A DNA stretch of 64,000 nucleotides, taken from Gammaproteobacteria bacterium (GTDB taxonomy: Bacteria; Pseudomonadota; Gammaproteobacteria; SZUA-229). A model generated the notes under the pieces. It ran no database searches. It was not told the origin of the DNA and was given only the letters and a program-made list of their open reading frames with translations. The position numbers and the translations under genes were made by a program. Each line of letters starts with the position of its first letter. Position 1 is the first letter of the stretch. Positions 1 to 8,186 of this stretch are shown here, piece after piece. Location of the stretch: contig JAPHRO010000015.1 of NCBI GenBank assembly GCA_026195895.1, forward strand, positions 62,001-126,000, written 5' to 3'.

Positions 1-1
1 C

Positions 2-565
2 GGTGTTGAGATCAAGAAAAACAAAGATGCCAATGGCATTCCTTTAGACGGTATTCCATTCCACCCTTACTACTCTGTTAAAGATATCGTAGGCGTGATT
101 GTGTTCCTGATGTTCTTCAGCGTAATTATCTTTTTCATGCCTGAAGGCGGCGGTTATCTGCTGGAGCACGCGAACTTCATTCCGGCTGATCCATTGAAAA
201 CACCTGAGCATATTGCACCGGTCTGGTACTTCACACCGTTCTACGCAATTTTGCGCGCGGTTCCAGACAAGCTGATGGGTGTTATTGCGATGGGCGCAGC
301 GATTGTTGTGTTGTTCCTGTTGCCATGGATTGATCAGTGTAAAGTGAAATCGATTCGCTATCGTGGCACCAGCTTTAAAATCTTGCTGTCTGCTTTCGTA
401 GTGTCTTTCGTAGCACTGGGTTACCTGGGCATGCTGCCTGCAACACCGGGTAAAACGATTGCGGCGCAGATTTTCAGTCTGATCTATTTTGGTTTCTTCG
501 TGGGCCTGTATTTCACCTCGAAGAATGAGAAAACCAGGCCAGTTCCAGAGAGGGTTACAGGATGA
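2..565 (+). CDS. petB: Cytochrome b of the bc1 complex, C-terminal part (5' end outside window)
   Basis: This is the last 187 residues of cytochrome b, the membrane subunit that oxidises ubiquinol and passes electrons to cytochrome c1. The frame is open from base 2, so the start lies upstream of the window. The fragment shows the PFHPYYSVKD loop, then hydrophobic helices, and the Qo-site motif PVWY at bases 218-229 in place of the PEWY of mitochondria and alphaproteobacteria. That form is known in beta- and gammaproteobacteria. The stop overlaps the petC start by four bases (ATGA), so the two are translationally coupled. The identification is secure; only the start is missing. Confidence 0.95.
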   Translation, partial: GVEIKKNKDANGIPLDGIPFHPYYSVKDIVGVIVFLMFFSVIIFFMPEGGGYLLEHANFIPADPLKTPEHIAPVWYFTPFYAILRAVPDKLMGVIAMGAAIVVLFLLPWIDQCKVKSIRYRGTSFKILLSAFVVSFVALGYLGMLPATPGKTIAAQIFSLIYFGFFVGLYFTSKNEKTRPVPERVTG

Positions 566-1317
566 AGAAATTATTAATTGCATTTTTCATGACCTTTCCG
601 GTTTTGGCTATGGCTGCTGGTGGTGGTTTTCCACTGGATAAAGCACCCATTAACCTGGAAGACAATGAATCACTGAAACGTGGCGCCAGGGCATTTGCCA
701 ATTACTGTCTGAGCTGTCATAGCGCTGAATACATGCGCTATAACCGTATCGGTCGTGACATTGGCATGACTGACGTTGAAGTAGCCCAGGAACTTATTTT
801 CACCCGCGATAAAAAAGGTGAAAAAACCAAAGTGGGTGAGTTAATGAAAGTGGCCATGACGGAAGACTATTCCAAGGAAGCTTTCGGTACCAAGATTCCT
901 GGCTTAACCGTTATTGCTCGTGCCAGGGGTGCTGACTGGTTGTACACCTACCTGCGTACGTTCTATCTGGATGATTCACGTCCTACGGGTATGAACAACA
1001 TGGCTTTCCCGGATGTGGGTATGCCACATGTACTGTGGGAATTACAGGGTCTGCAAAAAGCCAATTTCAAAACTGAAATGGGTGAAGACGGTAACGAAAA
1101 GCACATCTTTGAAAACATGGAAATTGTTAAACCAGGCAAAATGAACGTCGAGGAATATGATGTTTTTGTTGCTGACCTGGTTAATTTCATGGTCTACATG
1201 GGTGAGCCTATGCAGCTGGAACGTAAGAGCCTGGGTATCAAGGTTCTGATCTTCCTGTTCTTCTTTGCGATTATTGCGTATCTGCTGAAGAAGGAATACT
1301 GGAAAGACGTTCACTAA
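562..1317 (+). CDS. petC: Cytochrome c1
   Basis: Haem-bearing subunit of the bc1 complex, passing electrons from the Rieske centre to soluble cytochrome c in the periplasm. The 251-residue product begins with a signal peptide (charged start, hydrophobic stretch, cleavage likely near AMA at 16-18). It has a CLSCH haem-attachment motif at residues 49-53. A Met-Pro (MPH) near residue 154 is the likely axial ligand region. The protein ends in one transmembrane anchor (VLIFLFFFAIIAYLL) followed by basic residues, the usual cytochrome c1 layout. The start overlaps the petB stop. A hairpin follows about 10 bases after the stop, and sspA lies beyond. Confidence 0.95.
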   Translation: MKKLLIAFFMTFPVLAMAAGGGFPLDKAPINLEDNESLKRGARAFANYCLSCHSAEYMRYNRIGRDIGMTDVEVAQELIFTRDKKGEKTKVGELMKVAMTEDYSKEAFGTKIPGLTVIARARGADWLYTYLRTFYLDDSRPTGMNNMAFPDVGMPHVLWELQGLQKANFKTEMGEDGNEKHIFENMEIVKPGKMNVEEYDVFVADLVNFMVYMGEPMQLERKSLGIKVLIFLFFFAIIAYLLKKEYWKDVH

Positions 1318-1325
1318 ATCGTAGC

Positions 1326-1357
1326 AATCAGCTTCTTCCAACAGGGAGAAGCTGATT
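1326..1357 (+). other. Hairpin after petC
   Basis: An 11-bp perfect stem (1326-1336 with 1347-1357, AATCAGCTTCT against AGAAGCTGATT) encloses a 10-base loop in the petC-sspA gap. No T-run follows, so it is not a standard intrinsic terminator. It may protect the 3' end of the petABC message or mark an RNA processing point before sspA. Confidence 0.5.
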
Positions 1358-1435
1358 AGCTGCATTACTGAATCAGTTTGACGCACAGTGATGTGCTGAT
1401 CTGATTCTACCTTATATCCAAACGAGGCAAACCCT

Positions 1436-2068
1436 ATGGCGTCGAGTACTCTCGCCAATCGTAGATCTGTAATGAACCTGTTTTCTTCACCGGAGTGTCC
1501 TTACTGCCATCGTGCACGTATAGTGCTGGCGGAGAAAGATATCACTTTTGAAACCATTGATGTCAATGCAGATAAGTTGCCAGAAGATCTATCTGAGTTG
1601 AATCCATACAACACCGTGCCCACACTGATTGACCGTGACCTGGTGCTGTATGATTCAAGAGTTATTGTTGAATACCTTGATGAGCGATTCCCTCATCCAC
1701 CATTGATGCCTGTTGATCCAGTGTCGCGCGCAAAAACGCGGCTGGCTTTACATCGTGTTGAAGCCGACTGGTATCCGCTCATGCATGACATACTAACGCG
1801 TGGTGAAAAAGCGGTGGCTAAAGCACGTAAAATGTTGCGCGAAAGTATCACTGCTTCATCAGATGTGTTTGCAGCTATGCCCTATTTTCTGAGTCAGGAA
1901 TTCAGTCTGGTCGACGCAACCATTGCCCCTCTGTTATGGCGTTTGCCAAAACTGGGCATTGAATTGCCGAAAGAAGCCAGGCCGGTGCTTGATTACGCGG
2001 AACGCGTGTTTGCCAGAGAGGCTTTCCTGGAAAGCCTGTCTGAAGCAGAGCGTGAAATGCGTCTGTAA
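1436..2068 (+). CDS. sspA: Stringent starvation protein A
   Basis: SspA has a glutathione-transferase fold but binds RNA polymerase and adjusts transcription in stationary phase and under acid stress. The 210-residue protein has an N-terminal thioredoxin-like half (PCPYCHRAR-type region, then NPYNTVPTL with the cis-proline and DSRVIVEYLDE) and a helical C-terminal half, as in the family. It keeps a CPYC pair at residues 21-24, which many SspA proteins have lost. The start at 1436 is preceded by GAGG eight bases upstream. The position after petABC and before sspB is the common arrangement in gamma- and betaproteobacteria. Confidence 0.93.
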   Translation: MASSTLANRRSVMNLFSSPECPYCHRARIVLAEKDITFETIDVNADKLPEDLSELNPYNTVPTLIDRDLVLYDSRVIVEYLDERFPHPPLMPVDPVSRAKTRLALHRVEADWYPLMHDILTRGEKAVAKARKMLRESITASSDVFAAMPYFLSQEFSLVDATIAPLLWRLPKLGIELPKEARPVLDYAERVFAREAFLESLSEAEREMRL

Positions 2069-2134
2069 TTTTCTCTCAACCGCCGGACTTCGTGTTCGGT
2101 GGCCTGATTGAAATAAATGTGATCAAATATCTGC

Positions 2135-2521
2135 ATGACATCCAGTCGCCCATATCTTATTCGAGCACTGTATCAATGGATTGTTGATAATGGTGTAACA
2201 CCGTATATTCTGGTCGATGCCGCATTTCCTGGTGTCGATGTACCACCCCAGTACATCCAGGACAATAAAATCGTGTTGAATATTGCCCCCATGGCTGTGC
2301 AGACTCTAACCCTGGGCGATAATGAAATTAGCTTCAATGCACGTTTCAGTGGCAAACCAACGGATTTATATGTGCCCATCGAAGCGGTGTTAGCCATTTA
2401 TGCCAAGGAAAATGGCCAGGGTATGATGTTCACCGAAGAGCCGCAAAGTCCTGAGCCGCCGGATGGTGGACCGGATGACACCGAACCAAAAGATAAACCG
2501 AAATTACGCGTTGTTAAATAA
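2135..2521 (+). CDS. sspB: ClpXP adaptor, stringent starvation protein B
   Basis: SspB delivers ssrA-tagged peptides from stalled ribosomes to the ClpXP protease. The 128-residue product has the typical opening (SSRPYLIRALYQWI), a compact substrate-binding beta domain to about residue 105, and an acidic, proline-rich flexible linker. It ends in LRVVK, the C-terminal tail that docks on the ClpX zinc domain in E. coli. The gene follows sspA by 66 bases. Its 3' end overlaps the convergent FAD oxidase gene by eight bases, so the last codons of both genes share DNA. Confidence 0.95.
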   Translation: MTSSRPYLIRALYQWIVDNGVTPYILVDAAFPGVDVPPQYIQDNKIVLNIAPMAVQTLTLGDNEISFNARFSGKPTDLYVPIEAVLAIYAKENGQGMMFTEEPQSPEPPDGGPDDTEPKDKPKLRVVK

Positions 2522-3893
2522 GCGGCAAGCTCTTATCCGAATTCAAGATATTATTTGGATCGAACTGCTGTTTAATACCACGCATTAAATCGATTTCGTT
2601 TTTGCCCAGTTCTTTATAAATAAAATCCCGTTTTTCCAGGCCAACACCGTGTTCCCCGGACAGCGTACCGTCGAGTGATAACACCAGATCAAACACCTGA
2701 TCCAGGCATTGTTCGGCTTTTTTCATTTCGTCTGCATCGTCTGGGTTGGTGAGTAGATTGACGTGAATGTTGCCGTTGCCCGCATGACCAAAATTCACAA
2801 TAGGAATGCCATATTCTTTGCTGAGTTTATCGAGTCCGGTTATTAAAGCCGCCATTTTAGACACCGGTACCACCACGTCTTCATTAATTTTTTTCGGGGC
2901 AATTTTACGCAGGCTGGGTGACAGCACTTTACGGGTTTGCCAGAGGGCGGCAATTTCTGCTGCGGTTTTTGCATATTGAGTTTCAATAAACCCCTCGACC
3001 TGGGCGGCTTTTTCAACCGCATGGGCGGCATGCTGGATATGATCTTCGCTGCCATCGACTTCAATCATTAGCATGGCGCCGGCCTGTTCGGGCAAGTCTG
3101 CCGTTGAGTAATCGCGCACCATGTTTAAGGCATTGGCATCCATAAATTCCAGGGCGCAGGGCGTGGTAGGTTGCGCCATGATGTTGGATACGGCTCTGGC
3201 GGCGGCTTCCATGGTGTGGTAAGTGGCTTTCAGGGTGTGTTTGATTTCTGCTTTGGGCAGTAGCTTTAAGGTGGCTTCGGTGATGATGGCGAGTGTGCCT
3301 TCAGAACCGATAATCAGCCGGGTCAGATCATAGCCGACGACGCCCTTGGTGGTGCTCACGCCACATTTAATCAATTTGCCATTGCCGGTGACTGCACGTA
3401 AGCCCAGCGTATTCTCGCGGCAGCTACCGTATTTTACTGCGCGCGGGCCGGCCGAGTTGTAGGCCAGGTTGCCGCCGATGGTGCAGAAGGCGGCACTGGT
3501 GGGGTCCGGTGCCCAGAAAAACCCATGTTCGGCAGCGGCCTGTTGCACTTCCTGGTTGGTGACGCCGGGCTGTACACGAATAAGGCGATCATCTGGATTG
3601 ATTTCAATAATGTTATTCATCTGTTCGAATGACATCACCAGTCCACCCTGCGTAGGTACTGTGGCGCCGGTGGTGCCGGTGCCGCGACCACGGGCTACAA
3701 TGGGAATACGATGTTCATTACATAGCTGTATCAGCTCAATGACCTGCTGTTCGTTTTGTGGAAATACCACGACATCGGGAATAGCCTGTCGGCGGCTGTT
3801 GTCATAGCCATAAGCCAGGCAGTCTGCTGTTTCTGTGAGTATGCTGCTGGCGGGCAAGATTTTTTGAATAGTTTGCAGAAATGATGATTGCAT
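2514..3893 (-). CDS. FAD-linked oxidase, GlcD / D-lactate dehydrogenase type
   Basis: A 459-residue flavoprotein of the family containing glycolate oxidase subunit GlcD and D-2-hydroxyacid dehydrogenases. The FAD-binding PCMH domain covers roughly residues 35-215, with VARGRGTGTTGA, the DPTSAAFCTIGGN region and LIIGSEGTLAIITEATLKLLP. The C-terminal FAD-oxidase domain carries NFGHAGNGNIHVNLL and GEHGVGLEKRDF, whose histidines usually bind metal or substrate. Hydroxyacid oxidation with electrons passed to the quinone pool is likely from the family; the substrate (lactate, glycolate or 2-hydroxyglutarate) cannot be told from sequence. It stands where related genomes often carry the lipoprotein gene dolP beside diaA. 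Likely co-transcribed after diaA, 22 bases away. Confidence 0.85.
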   Translation of the reverse strand: MQSSFLQTIQKILPASSILTETADCLAYGYDNSRRQAIPDVVVFPQNEQQVIELIQLCNEHRIPIVARGRGTGTTGATVPTQGGLVMSFEQMNNIIEINPDDRLIRVQPGVTNQEVQQAAAEHGFFWAPDPTSAAFCTIGGNLAYNSAGPRAVKYGSCRENTLGLRAVTGNGKLIKCGVSTTKGVVGYDLTRLIIGSEGTLAIITEATLKLLPKAEIKHTLKATYHTMEAAARAVSNIMAQPTTPCALEFMDANALNMVRDYSTADLPEQAGAMLMIEVDGSEDHIQHAAHAVEKAAQVEGFIETQYAKTAAEIAALWQTRKVLSPSLRKIAPKKINEDVVVPVSKMAALITGLDKLSKEYGIPIVNFGHAGNGNIHVNLLTNPDDADEMKKAEQCLDQVFDLVLSLDGTLSGEHGVGLEKRDFIYKELGKNEIDLMRGIKQQFDPNNILNSDKSLPLI

Positions 3894-3915
3894 AATGTTT
3901 ATAGCTTTGGGTTTT

Positions 3916-4503
3916 TTACTGGCCGATTAACTGATGATCGATCAGATCGCACAGACAATGTATCACCAGTTGATGTACTTCCTGTGTGCGTGCCGTCGAT
4001 TCGCTAGGTACGCGTATTTCAATATCGTCCGGTTGTAAACGTGCCGCCATTTCGCCGCCTGATTTTCCAGTCAGCGCAACCACATGCAGGCCGCGATCGT
4101 GAGCAGCATCAATTGCATTGACCACATTGCCAGAATTTCCACTGGTACTAATGGCCAGCAAAATATCATCGCTATGCCCCAGCGCCATGATCTGTTTGGC
4201 AAAAACCTGCTCAAAACTGTCGTCATTGGCAATGGAGCTCAGGGTTGAGGTGTCGGTGGTTAAGGCGATCGTCGGCAGACCCGGACGTTCCAGTTCAAAA
4301 CCGTTCATCATTAACGCAGAAAAGTGCTGACTGGTGCTGGCGGAGCCACCGTTGCCGCAACAGAGTACTTTACCGCCGGCAAGCAGGCTATGGGTGATTA
4401 ATTGTGCAGCCAGGGCAACTGGATTCTGTAATTCCGACAGTGCTGCCTGTTTCACCGCGATACTGTCGATAAAGCTGGATTCGATTCGATCAAGTAAATT
4501 CAT
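3916..4503 (-). CDS. diaA: SIS-domain DnaA initiator-associating protein
   Basis: A 195-residue single SIS-domain protein with the sugar-isomerase signatures [13 protein letters not shown] (about residues 48-60) and [11 protein letters not shown]. It is close to GmhA (sedoheptulose-7-phosphate isomerase) in sequence. The gene order with yraN, lpoA and rsmI matches yraO-yraN-yraM-yraL of E. coli, which argues for DiaA, the tetramer that helps DnaA load at oriC. GmhA activity cannot be excluded from sequence alone. It is followed by the FAD oxidase gene on the same strand. Confidence 0.85.
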   Translation of the reverse strand: MNLLDRIESSFIDSIAVKQAALSELQNPVALAAQLITHSLLAGGKVLCCGNGGSASTSQHFSALMMNGFELERPGLPTIALTTDTSTLSSIANDDSFEQVFAKQIMALGHSDDILLAISTSGNSGNVVNAIDAAHDRGLHVVALTGKSGGEMAARLQPDDIEIRVPSESTARTQEVHQLVIHCLCDLIDHQLIGQ

Positions 4504-4571
4504 GTTAGTTAAGCTTTAAAGCGTTTATTTTGTCCGCGACCGAGAGCTAAAGCGGCGACTATGGCATAGTT

Positions 4572-4925
4572 TCAAAAAGCATTTTGAATCCATTCGAGCT
4601 GCTGCTGTTTGCCTTCTCCGGTAATCGCAATGACATCAAAACGCGCATTGACGTTTTTATTGTGGCGCTGCATGTAATGCAAAGCGGTTATGTGTATTTT
4701 TTTCTGTTTTGCTCGTGTAATACTTTCTTTAGCGCCACCGTAGTCATTATTTTTTCGGTAGCGAACTTCGATAAATATCAGGCTGTCATTTTGCGTCATA
4801 ATCAGATCAATTTCACCCTGACGACAGTGGTAATTTTTTTCAATCAGCACCAGACCCTGTTGCAACAGGTGATTGCAGGCTAGCTGTTCTGCCCGTTTTC
4901 CTTTGCTTAAATGACTGCTGTCCAT
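4572..4925 (-). CDS. yraN: YraN family (UPF0102) nuclease-like protein
   Basis: A 117-residue member of UPF0102, which has a restriction-endonuclease-like fold. The fold signature is visible: GKRAEQLACNHLLQQGL, then CRQGEIDLIM and LIFIEVRYRKNNDYGG, which supply the acidic residues and the E-x-K-like element. The cellular role is not settled; the neighbours suggest envelope or DNA maintenance work, but that is inference. It lies 25 bases after lpoA on the same strand and 68 bases before diaA, consistent with one operon. Confidence 0.9.
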   Translation of the reverse strand: MDSSHLSKGKRAEQLACNHLLQQGLVLIEKNYHCRQGEIDLIMTQNDSLIFIEVRYRKNNDYGGAKESITRAKQKKIHITALHYMQRHNKNVNARFDVIAITGEGKQQQLEWIQNAF

Positions 4926-4950
4926 GTGTGCAGCACCTTATTAATTGTAT

Positions 4951-6843
4951 TTACTGTTTTGGGGGTTCTGCCTGATCCAGCGTGATGGTTTCTGGCAATT
5001 TGTTCAGGTCGACTAACGTAGGCACGCCACGGATAAACTGTGCCCACAGCAATTCACGATGCAGGCGTTTAAACGGATCGAGATACAGGTTGCCCGTCTG
5101 GCCGGAAAAACGTTCATAGGATTTTGCCTGCAGGCGGCCCATAAACGGAATCAGATTATAGGCATCGGTACCCAGTGCAAAAAACCGCGTATAGCGTTCC
5201 TGTTCAGGCCAGTAATTGATGAGCGATTGTTTCAGGCGATTCGGTGGGCTGAGAATCCAGGGCATGTCGCAGTAATACAGTTCATCTATATCGCGGTCAG
5301 CCTGGCTGTCTAATTTGCCGGTGTAGGCATGGGAAGTGGCAAATACCGGTAGTTCGCCCGCATAGTGGAATTTGAACTGGGGTTTTAGCTGACGTGCATC
5401 TTTGGGTGTAGCGGCAATGAAAATCATGTCCACATCCTGGCGACGATAGGGGGTAAACTTCAGATCTGTTTTTAGCAGGTTTTTCAGTTTGCGGTGCCGA
5501 GCGTGACTCTGGCTAATATTCAGCAGGCTCTGGATAGGGCGTTTGAAATCATTTGTACCCGGGGTGTAGGTTTGCCTGTTGATAACCGTGCCGCCCAGTT
5601 CTTCAAAGCGCTGTTGAAATGCGGTGCTCAGGCGCTGTCCCCAGGTGCCTTCAGGAACCAGCACGGCGGCGTGGATATTACCCTGGCGGTAGGCCATTTC
5701 AGCGGATTGTCGCGCTTCATCTTCCGGCAGCAGGCCAAACTGGAACAGGTTCTGGGTCATGCTGTCCTGTTCGCTGGCATAGTTTAAGGTCAGGGTTGGC
5801 AGCTCCAGCCGGGTGGAGCGTGACAAGCTGTTGACCGCAGATTTCATAAACGGACCCACAATAAAATCGGCGCCATCGTCAACCGCCTGTCGATAATGAT
5901 TCCAGATGGCGGTGGGATTGTTGCTGGTGTCGATAAAGCTGATTTTAGGGCGTAGTGTTTTGTCCGGATGCTGGTAATAGGCCGCCATAAAGCCATCGCG
6001 AATGGCGCTCGCAACCTGGCTATACTGGCCCGAAAATGGCAGCAGTACGGCGATGTGGCCTGGGCGATCCATGAGTTCGATCTGTTTACTGCCCAGTTCC
6101 TGAATAAATATTTTGGCAGCGGGATGTTCCGGGTAGCGTTTGCGCCAGTTGTAAATGCCATCCTGCAGGTGTTGCCAGTCAATCTGCCCCCGTTTGGCAA
6201 CCTTGGCCAGTTCTACCCAGCCCAGAAATTCTACATGCAGGGGTGCCAGACTTAGCTGGTTAAGGGTGGTTTCGGGCAACAGTGACAGGGCTTCCCAGAT
6301 GGCCTGATGATTGCGTTGGGAATCGAATTCATCGCTAATCAGCTTGTCTAGCTGGACGCGGGTTTTGGCGGATTCCAGTGGATAGCCGGCATCCAGAAAA
6401 GCGCGCGCCCGAATTTCGTAAACCTGCATCTGGAGCTGCGGCGGCAGAATGGTGGACAAAGGCAACAGTTTGAGCGCCTGGCGGGGATCACCTTTGCCCA
6501 GGGCGATGTGGGCCGACAGAATCTGCATTTTGCCGAGCACGTCGCTGTCGGTAGTTTCAGCATCTATCCCCTGCAGTTGCATCTGGGCAGCATCAAAGTC
6601 GCCGGTTTCTATATAAAGTTCAGCGGCCCGGATCAGGTGCTGATCTCGCTCGATGCCGAATGTCTGGCTGGCCAGCTCGACAAATTGCCGGGGTGTTTCC
6701 TGGGCAGGCAGGGCATCGGTTGGTGCGGCTGTTACGCCATCATCCGCTGGCGTGGTATCAACGCTTTGGGTAGGAATGCCGGTACAGGCGCTTATGAATA
6801 GTGCAAGGGTAGCGTAGAGCGAAAAGCGATTTATCAGATTCAT
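4951..6843 (-). CDS. lpoA: Outer membrane lipoprotein activator of penicillin-binding protein 1A
   Basis: LpoA reaches from the outer membrane through the peptidoglycan to stimulate the transpeptidase activity of PBP1A. The 630-residue precursor has a lipoprotein signal peptide with lipobox ISAC and Cys20 as the lipidated residue. Residues about 50-270 form a helical TPR-like domain (QHLIRAAELYIETGDFDAAQ and similar). The rest is a periplasmic-binding-protein-like domain starting near GHIAVLLPFSGQYSQVASAI, with VGPFMKSAV and LVPEGTWGQRL. Length and domain order match the family. The gene diverges from rsmI, with about 60 bases between the starts. Confidence 0.93.
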   Translation of the reverse strand: MNLINRFSLYATLALFISACTGIPTQSVDTTPADDGVTAAPTDALPAQETPRQFVELASQTFGIERDQHLIRAAELYIETGDFDAAQMQLQGIDAETTDSDVLGKMQILSAHIALGKGDPRQALKLLPLSTILPPQLQMQVYEIRARAFLDAGYPLESAKTRVQLDKLISDEFDSQRNHQAIWEALSLLPETTLNQLSLAPLHVEFLGWVELAKVAKRGQIDWQHLQDGIYNWRKRYPEHPAAKIFIQELGSKQIELMDRPGHIAVLLPFSGQYSQVASAIRDGFMAAYYQHPDKTLRPKISFIDTSNNPTAIWNHYRQAVDDGADFIVGPFMKSAVNSLSRSTRLELPTLTLNYASEQDSMTQNLFQFGLLPEDEARQSAEMAYRQGNIHAAVLVPEGTWGQRLSTAFQQRFEELGGTVINRQTYTPGTNDFKRPIQSLLNISQSHARHRKLKNLLKTDLKFTPYRRQDVDMIFIAATPKDARQLKPQFKFHYAGELPVFATSHAYTGKLDSQADRDIDELYYCDMPWILSPPNRLKQSLINYWPEQERYTRFFALGTDAYNLIPFMGRLQAKSYERFSGQTGNLYLDPFKRLHRELLWAQFIRGVPTLVDLNKLPETITLDQAEPPKQ

Positions 6844-6905
6844 TATTTAAGGGATGTAAGCTGGTGTTATTATGGCGCCACAAAGTATCTTGTCTGGAGC
6901 TGCGA

Positions 6906-7751
6906 GTGTCAATGAAACATGGCGTACTTTATATTGTTGCGACCCCAATTGGAAATAGATCTGACATGGGGCAGCGGGCCATCGAAATATTATCCGAGGT
7001 TAAGCTAATTGCCGCGGAAGATACACGACATAGTCGACATTTATTACAGCATTTTAATATCGACACCCATATGTGGGCCTACCACGATCACAATGAGCAA
7101 CAGCAAACACCAGTATTGATTGAACGCATGCTGTCCGGCGATGATATTGCGCTGATTTCCGATGCCGGTACGCCACTATTGAGTGACCCGGGGTATCGGC
7201 TGGTAAAGGCGGCCCATGAGGCGGGGATAAAAGTCAGCCCGGTGCCGGGTCCCTGTGCGGCCATCGCAGCGCTATCTGCTTCTGGGCTGGCGACCGATCA
7301 GTTCTGTTTTGCCGGCTTTCCGCCAAATAAGTCCTCGGCGCGCATCGCTTTTTTTGAAGCGCTGACAAAAAGTCGTGCCACCCAGGTATTTTATGAGTCC
7401 AGTCATCGTGTCGCCGCATCCCTAGCGGATATGGTGACTGTGTTTGGCGGAGAGCGCGAAGCGGTGCTGGCGCGTGAAATCAGTAAAACATTTGAAACTA
7501 TTCATAAAGCGACGGTAGCTGAATTGAGTCAATGGGTGCAGGAGGACGAAAATCAGCGCAAGGGCGAGTTTGTTCTGGTGGTGCAGGGCAATACGCAACA
7601 GCAGGCGTCAACTACTGTTGAGCTGGAGCAGATGCTGGCTATTTTAATGGATGAGTTGCCGCTGAAGCAGGCAAGTGGACTGGCGGCAAAGATAACCGGG
7701 CGCAAGAAGAATCAGGTCTATAAGCTGGCGCTTGATTTACAGGCTAAATGA
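6906..7751 (+). CDS. rsmI: 16S rRNA 2'-O-ribose C1402 methyltransferase
   Basis: RsmI methylates the ribose of C1402 in 16S rRNA using S-adenosylmethionine. It has the tetrapyrrole-methylase fold, with LYIVATPIGN near the start, AAEDTRHSRHLL, SDAGTPLLSDPG and FYESSHRV. An ATG in frame exists at 6864, but the GGAG at 6896-6899 sits six bases before GTG 6906, and the resulting N-terminus is close to the conserved core; ATG 6912 is the other choice. The gene diverges from lpoA. In relatives rnpB follows directly, but here about 10 kb of accessory DNA intervenes. Confidence 0.93.
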   Translation: MSMKHGVLYIVATPIGNRSDMGQRAIEILSEVKLIAAEDTRHSRHLLQHFNIDTHMWAYHDHNEQQQTPVLIERMLSGDDIALISDAGTPLLSDPGYRLVKAAHEAGIKVSPVPGPCAAIAALSASGLATDQFCFAGFPPNKSSARIAFFEALTKSRATQVFYESSHRVAASLADMVTVFGGEREAVLAREISKTFETIHKATVAELSQWVQEDENQRKGEFVLVVQGNTQQQASTTVELEQMLAILMDELPLKQASGLAAKITGRKKNQVYKLALDLQAK

Positions 7752-7797
7752 TTGATTTTATAGGGTTAATAAGTTCTGTTGTTGCAAGTTGCATGAT

Positions 7798-7816
7798 TCT
7801 GTCGAAATTTATTACA
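7798..7816 (+). repeat. Direct repeat copy 1, enhancer-like (TCTGTCG-N6-ATTACA)
   Basis: TCTGTCG at 7798-7804 and ATTACA at 7811-7816, separated by six A/T bases. The second copy starts exactly 101 bases downstream with identical spacing. This copy would lie near -210 relative to the start predicted from the sigma-54-like promoter. CTGTC resembles the short core reported for PilR binding. Confidence 0.45.
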
Positions 7817-7898
7817 TAAATATTACCGGGATAAACCTTTGATTCACGATGGAATTTCAAATAGATTTTTAAAAAATAATTTAAACGGGGGATAATCA

Positions 7899-7917
7899 TC
7901 TGTCGGAAAAAATTACA
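7899..7917 (+). repeat. Direct repeat copy 2, enhancer-like (TCTGTCG-N6-ATTACA)
   Basis: TCTGTCG at 7899-7905 and ATTACA at 7912-7917. It lies about 110 bases upstream of the expected start of the sigma-54-like promoter, the typical distance for an activator of the NtrC class. Confidence 0.45.
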
Positions 7918-7991
7918 GATAGCTATTGATATTGTTTGCAACTTTTCCCGGTCTCGAGTTATATCTTTGATTTTATTGCGAAATAAAGTTT

Positions 7992-8007
7992 AGGCACGGG
8001 GCGTGCT
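7992..8007 (+). promoter_or_regulatory. Candidate sigma-54 promoter for the first TPR-like gene
   Basis: The sequence AGGCACG-N4-GTGCT fits the sigma-54 consensus TGGCACG-N4-TTGCW at 10 of 12 positions. The invariant GG (7993-7994) and GC (8005-8006) are at the required 12-base spacing. It lies about 170 bases before the gene at 8187. The call rests on the match and on the enhancer-like repeats upstream; rpoN itself is not in the window. Confidence 0.5.
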
Positions 8008-8186
8008 ATTTATCACACAACACTTGCAGTCATACCACTAGACAGAATTCGAATAAATAAATTTCAGTGGCTGGAAAACTGAACTGTAAGGCACCCAAAT
8101 GTTAAAAGCGTGTTACAGGAAGCCTGATATATCGAATCATCAGATTTGTTTTCAGGGTTGTATCAGTTTTCAGGTGGAGTTTTGAG

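Larger units (their letters stand above)
7752..8186 (+). other. AT-rich intergenic region upstream of the first TPR-like gene
   Basis: A 435-base stretch with no convincing coding frame. It contains a sigma-54-like promoter at 7992-8007 and two copies of TCTGTCG-N6-ATTACA at 7798 and 7899, listed separately. The DNA is clearly richer in A and T than the rsmI gene before it, and marks the left edge of the accessory block. Confidence 0.6.

Noticed and set aside
44-583. Long open frame on the minus strand opposite petB
   Set aside because: It lies wholly opposite a conserved cytochrome b gene; its product is rich in His, Gln and Arg with no family signature, which is typical of an antisense shadow.
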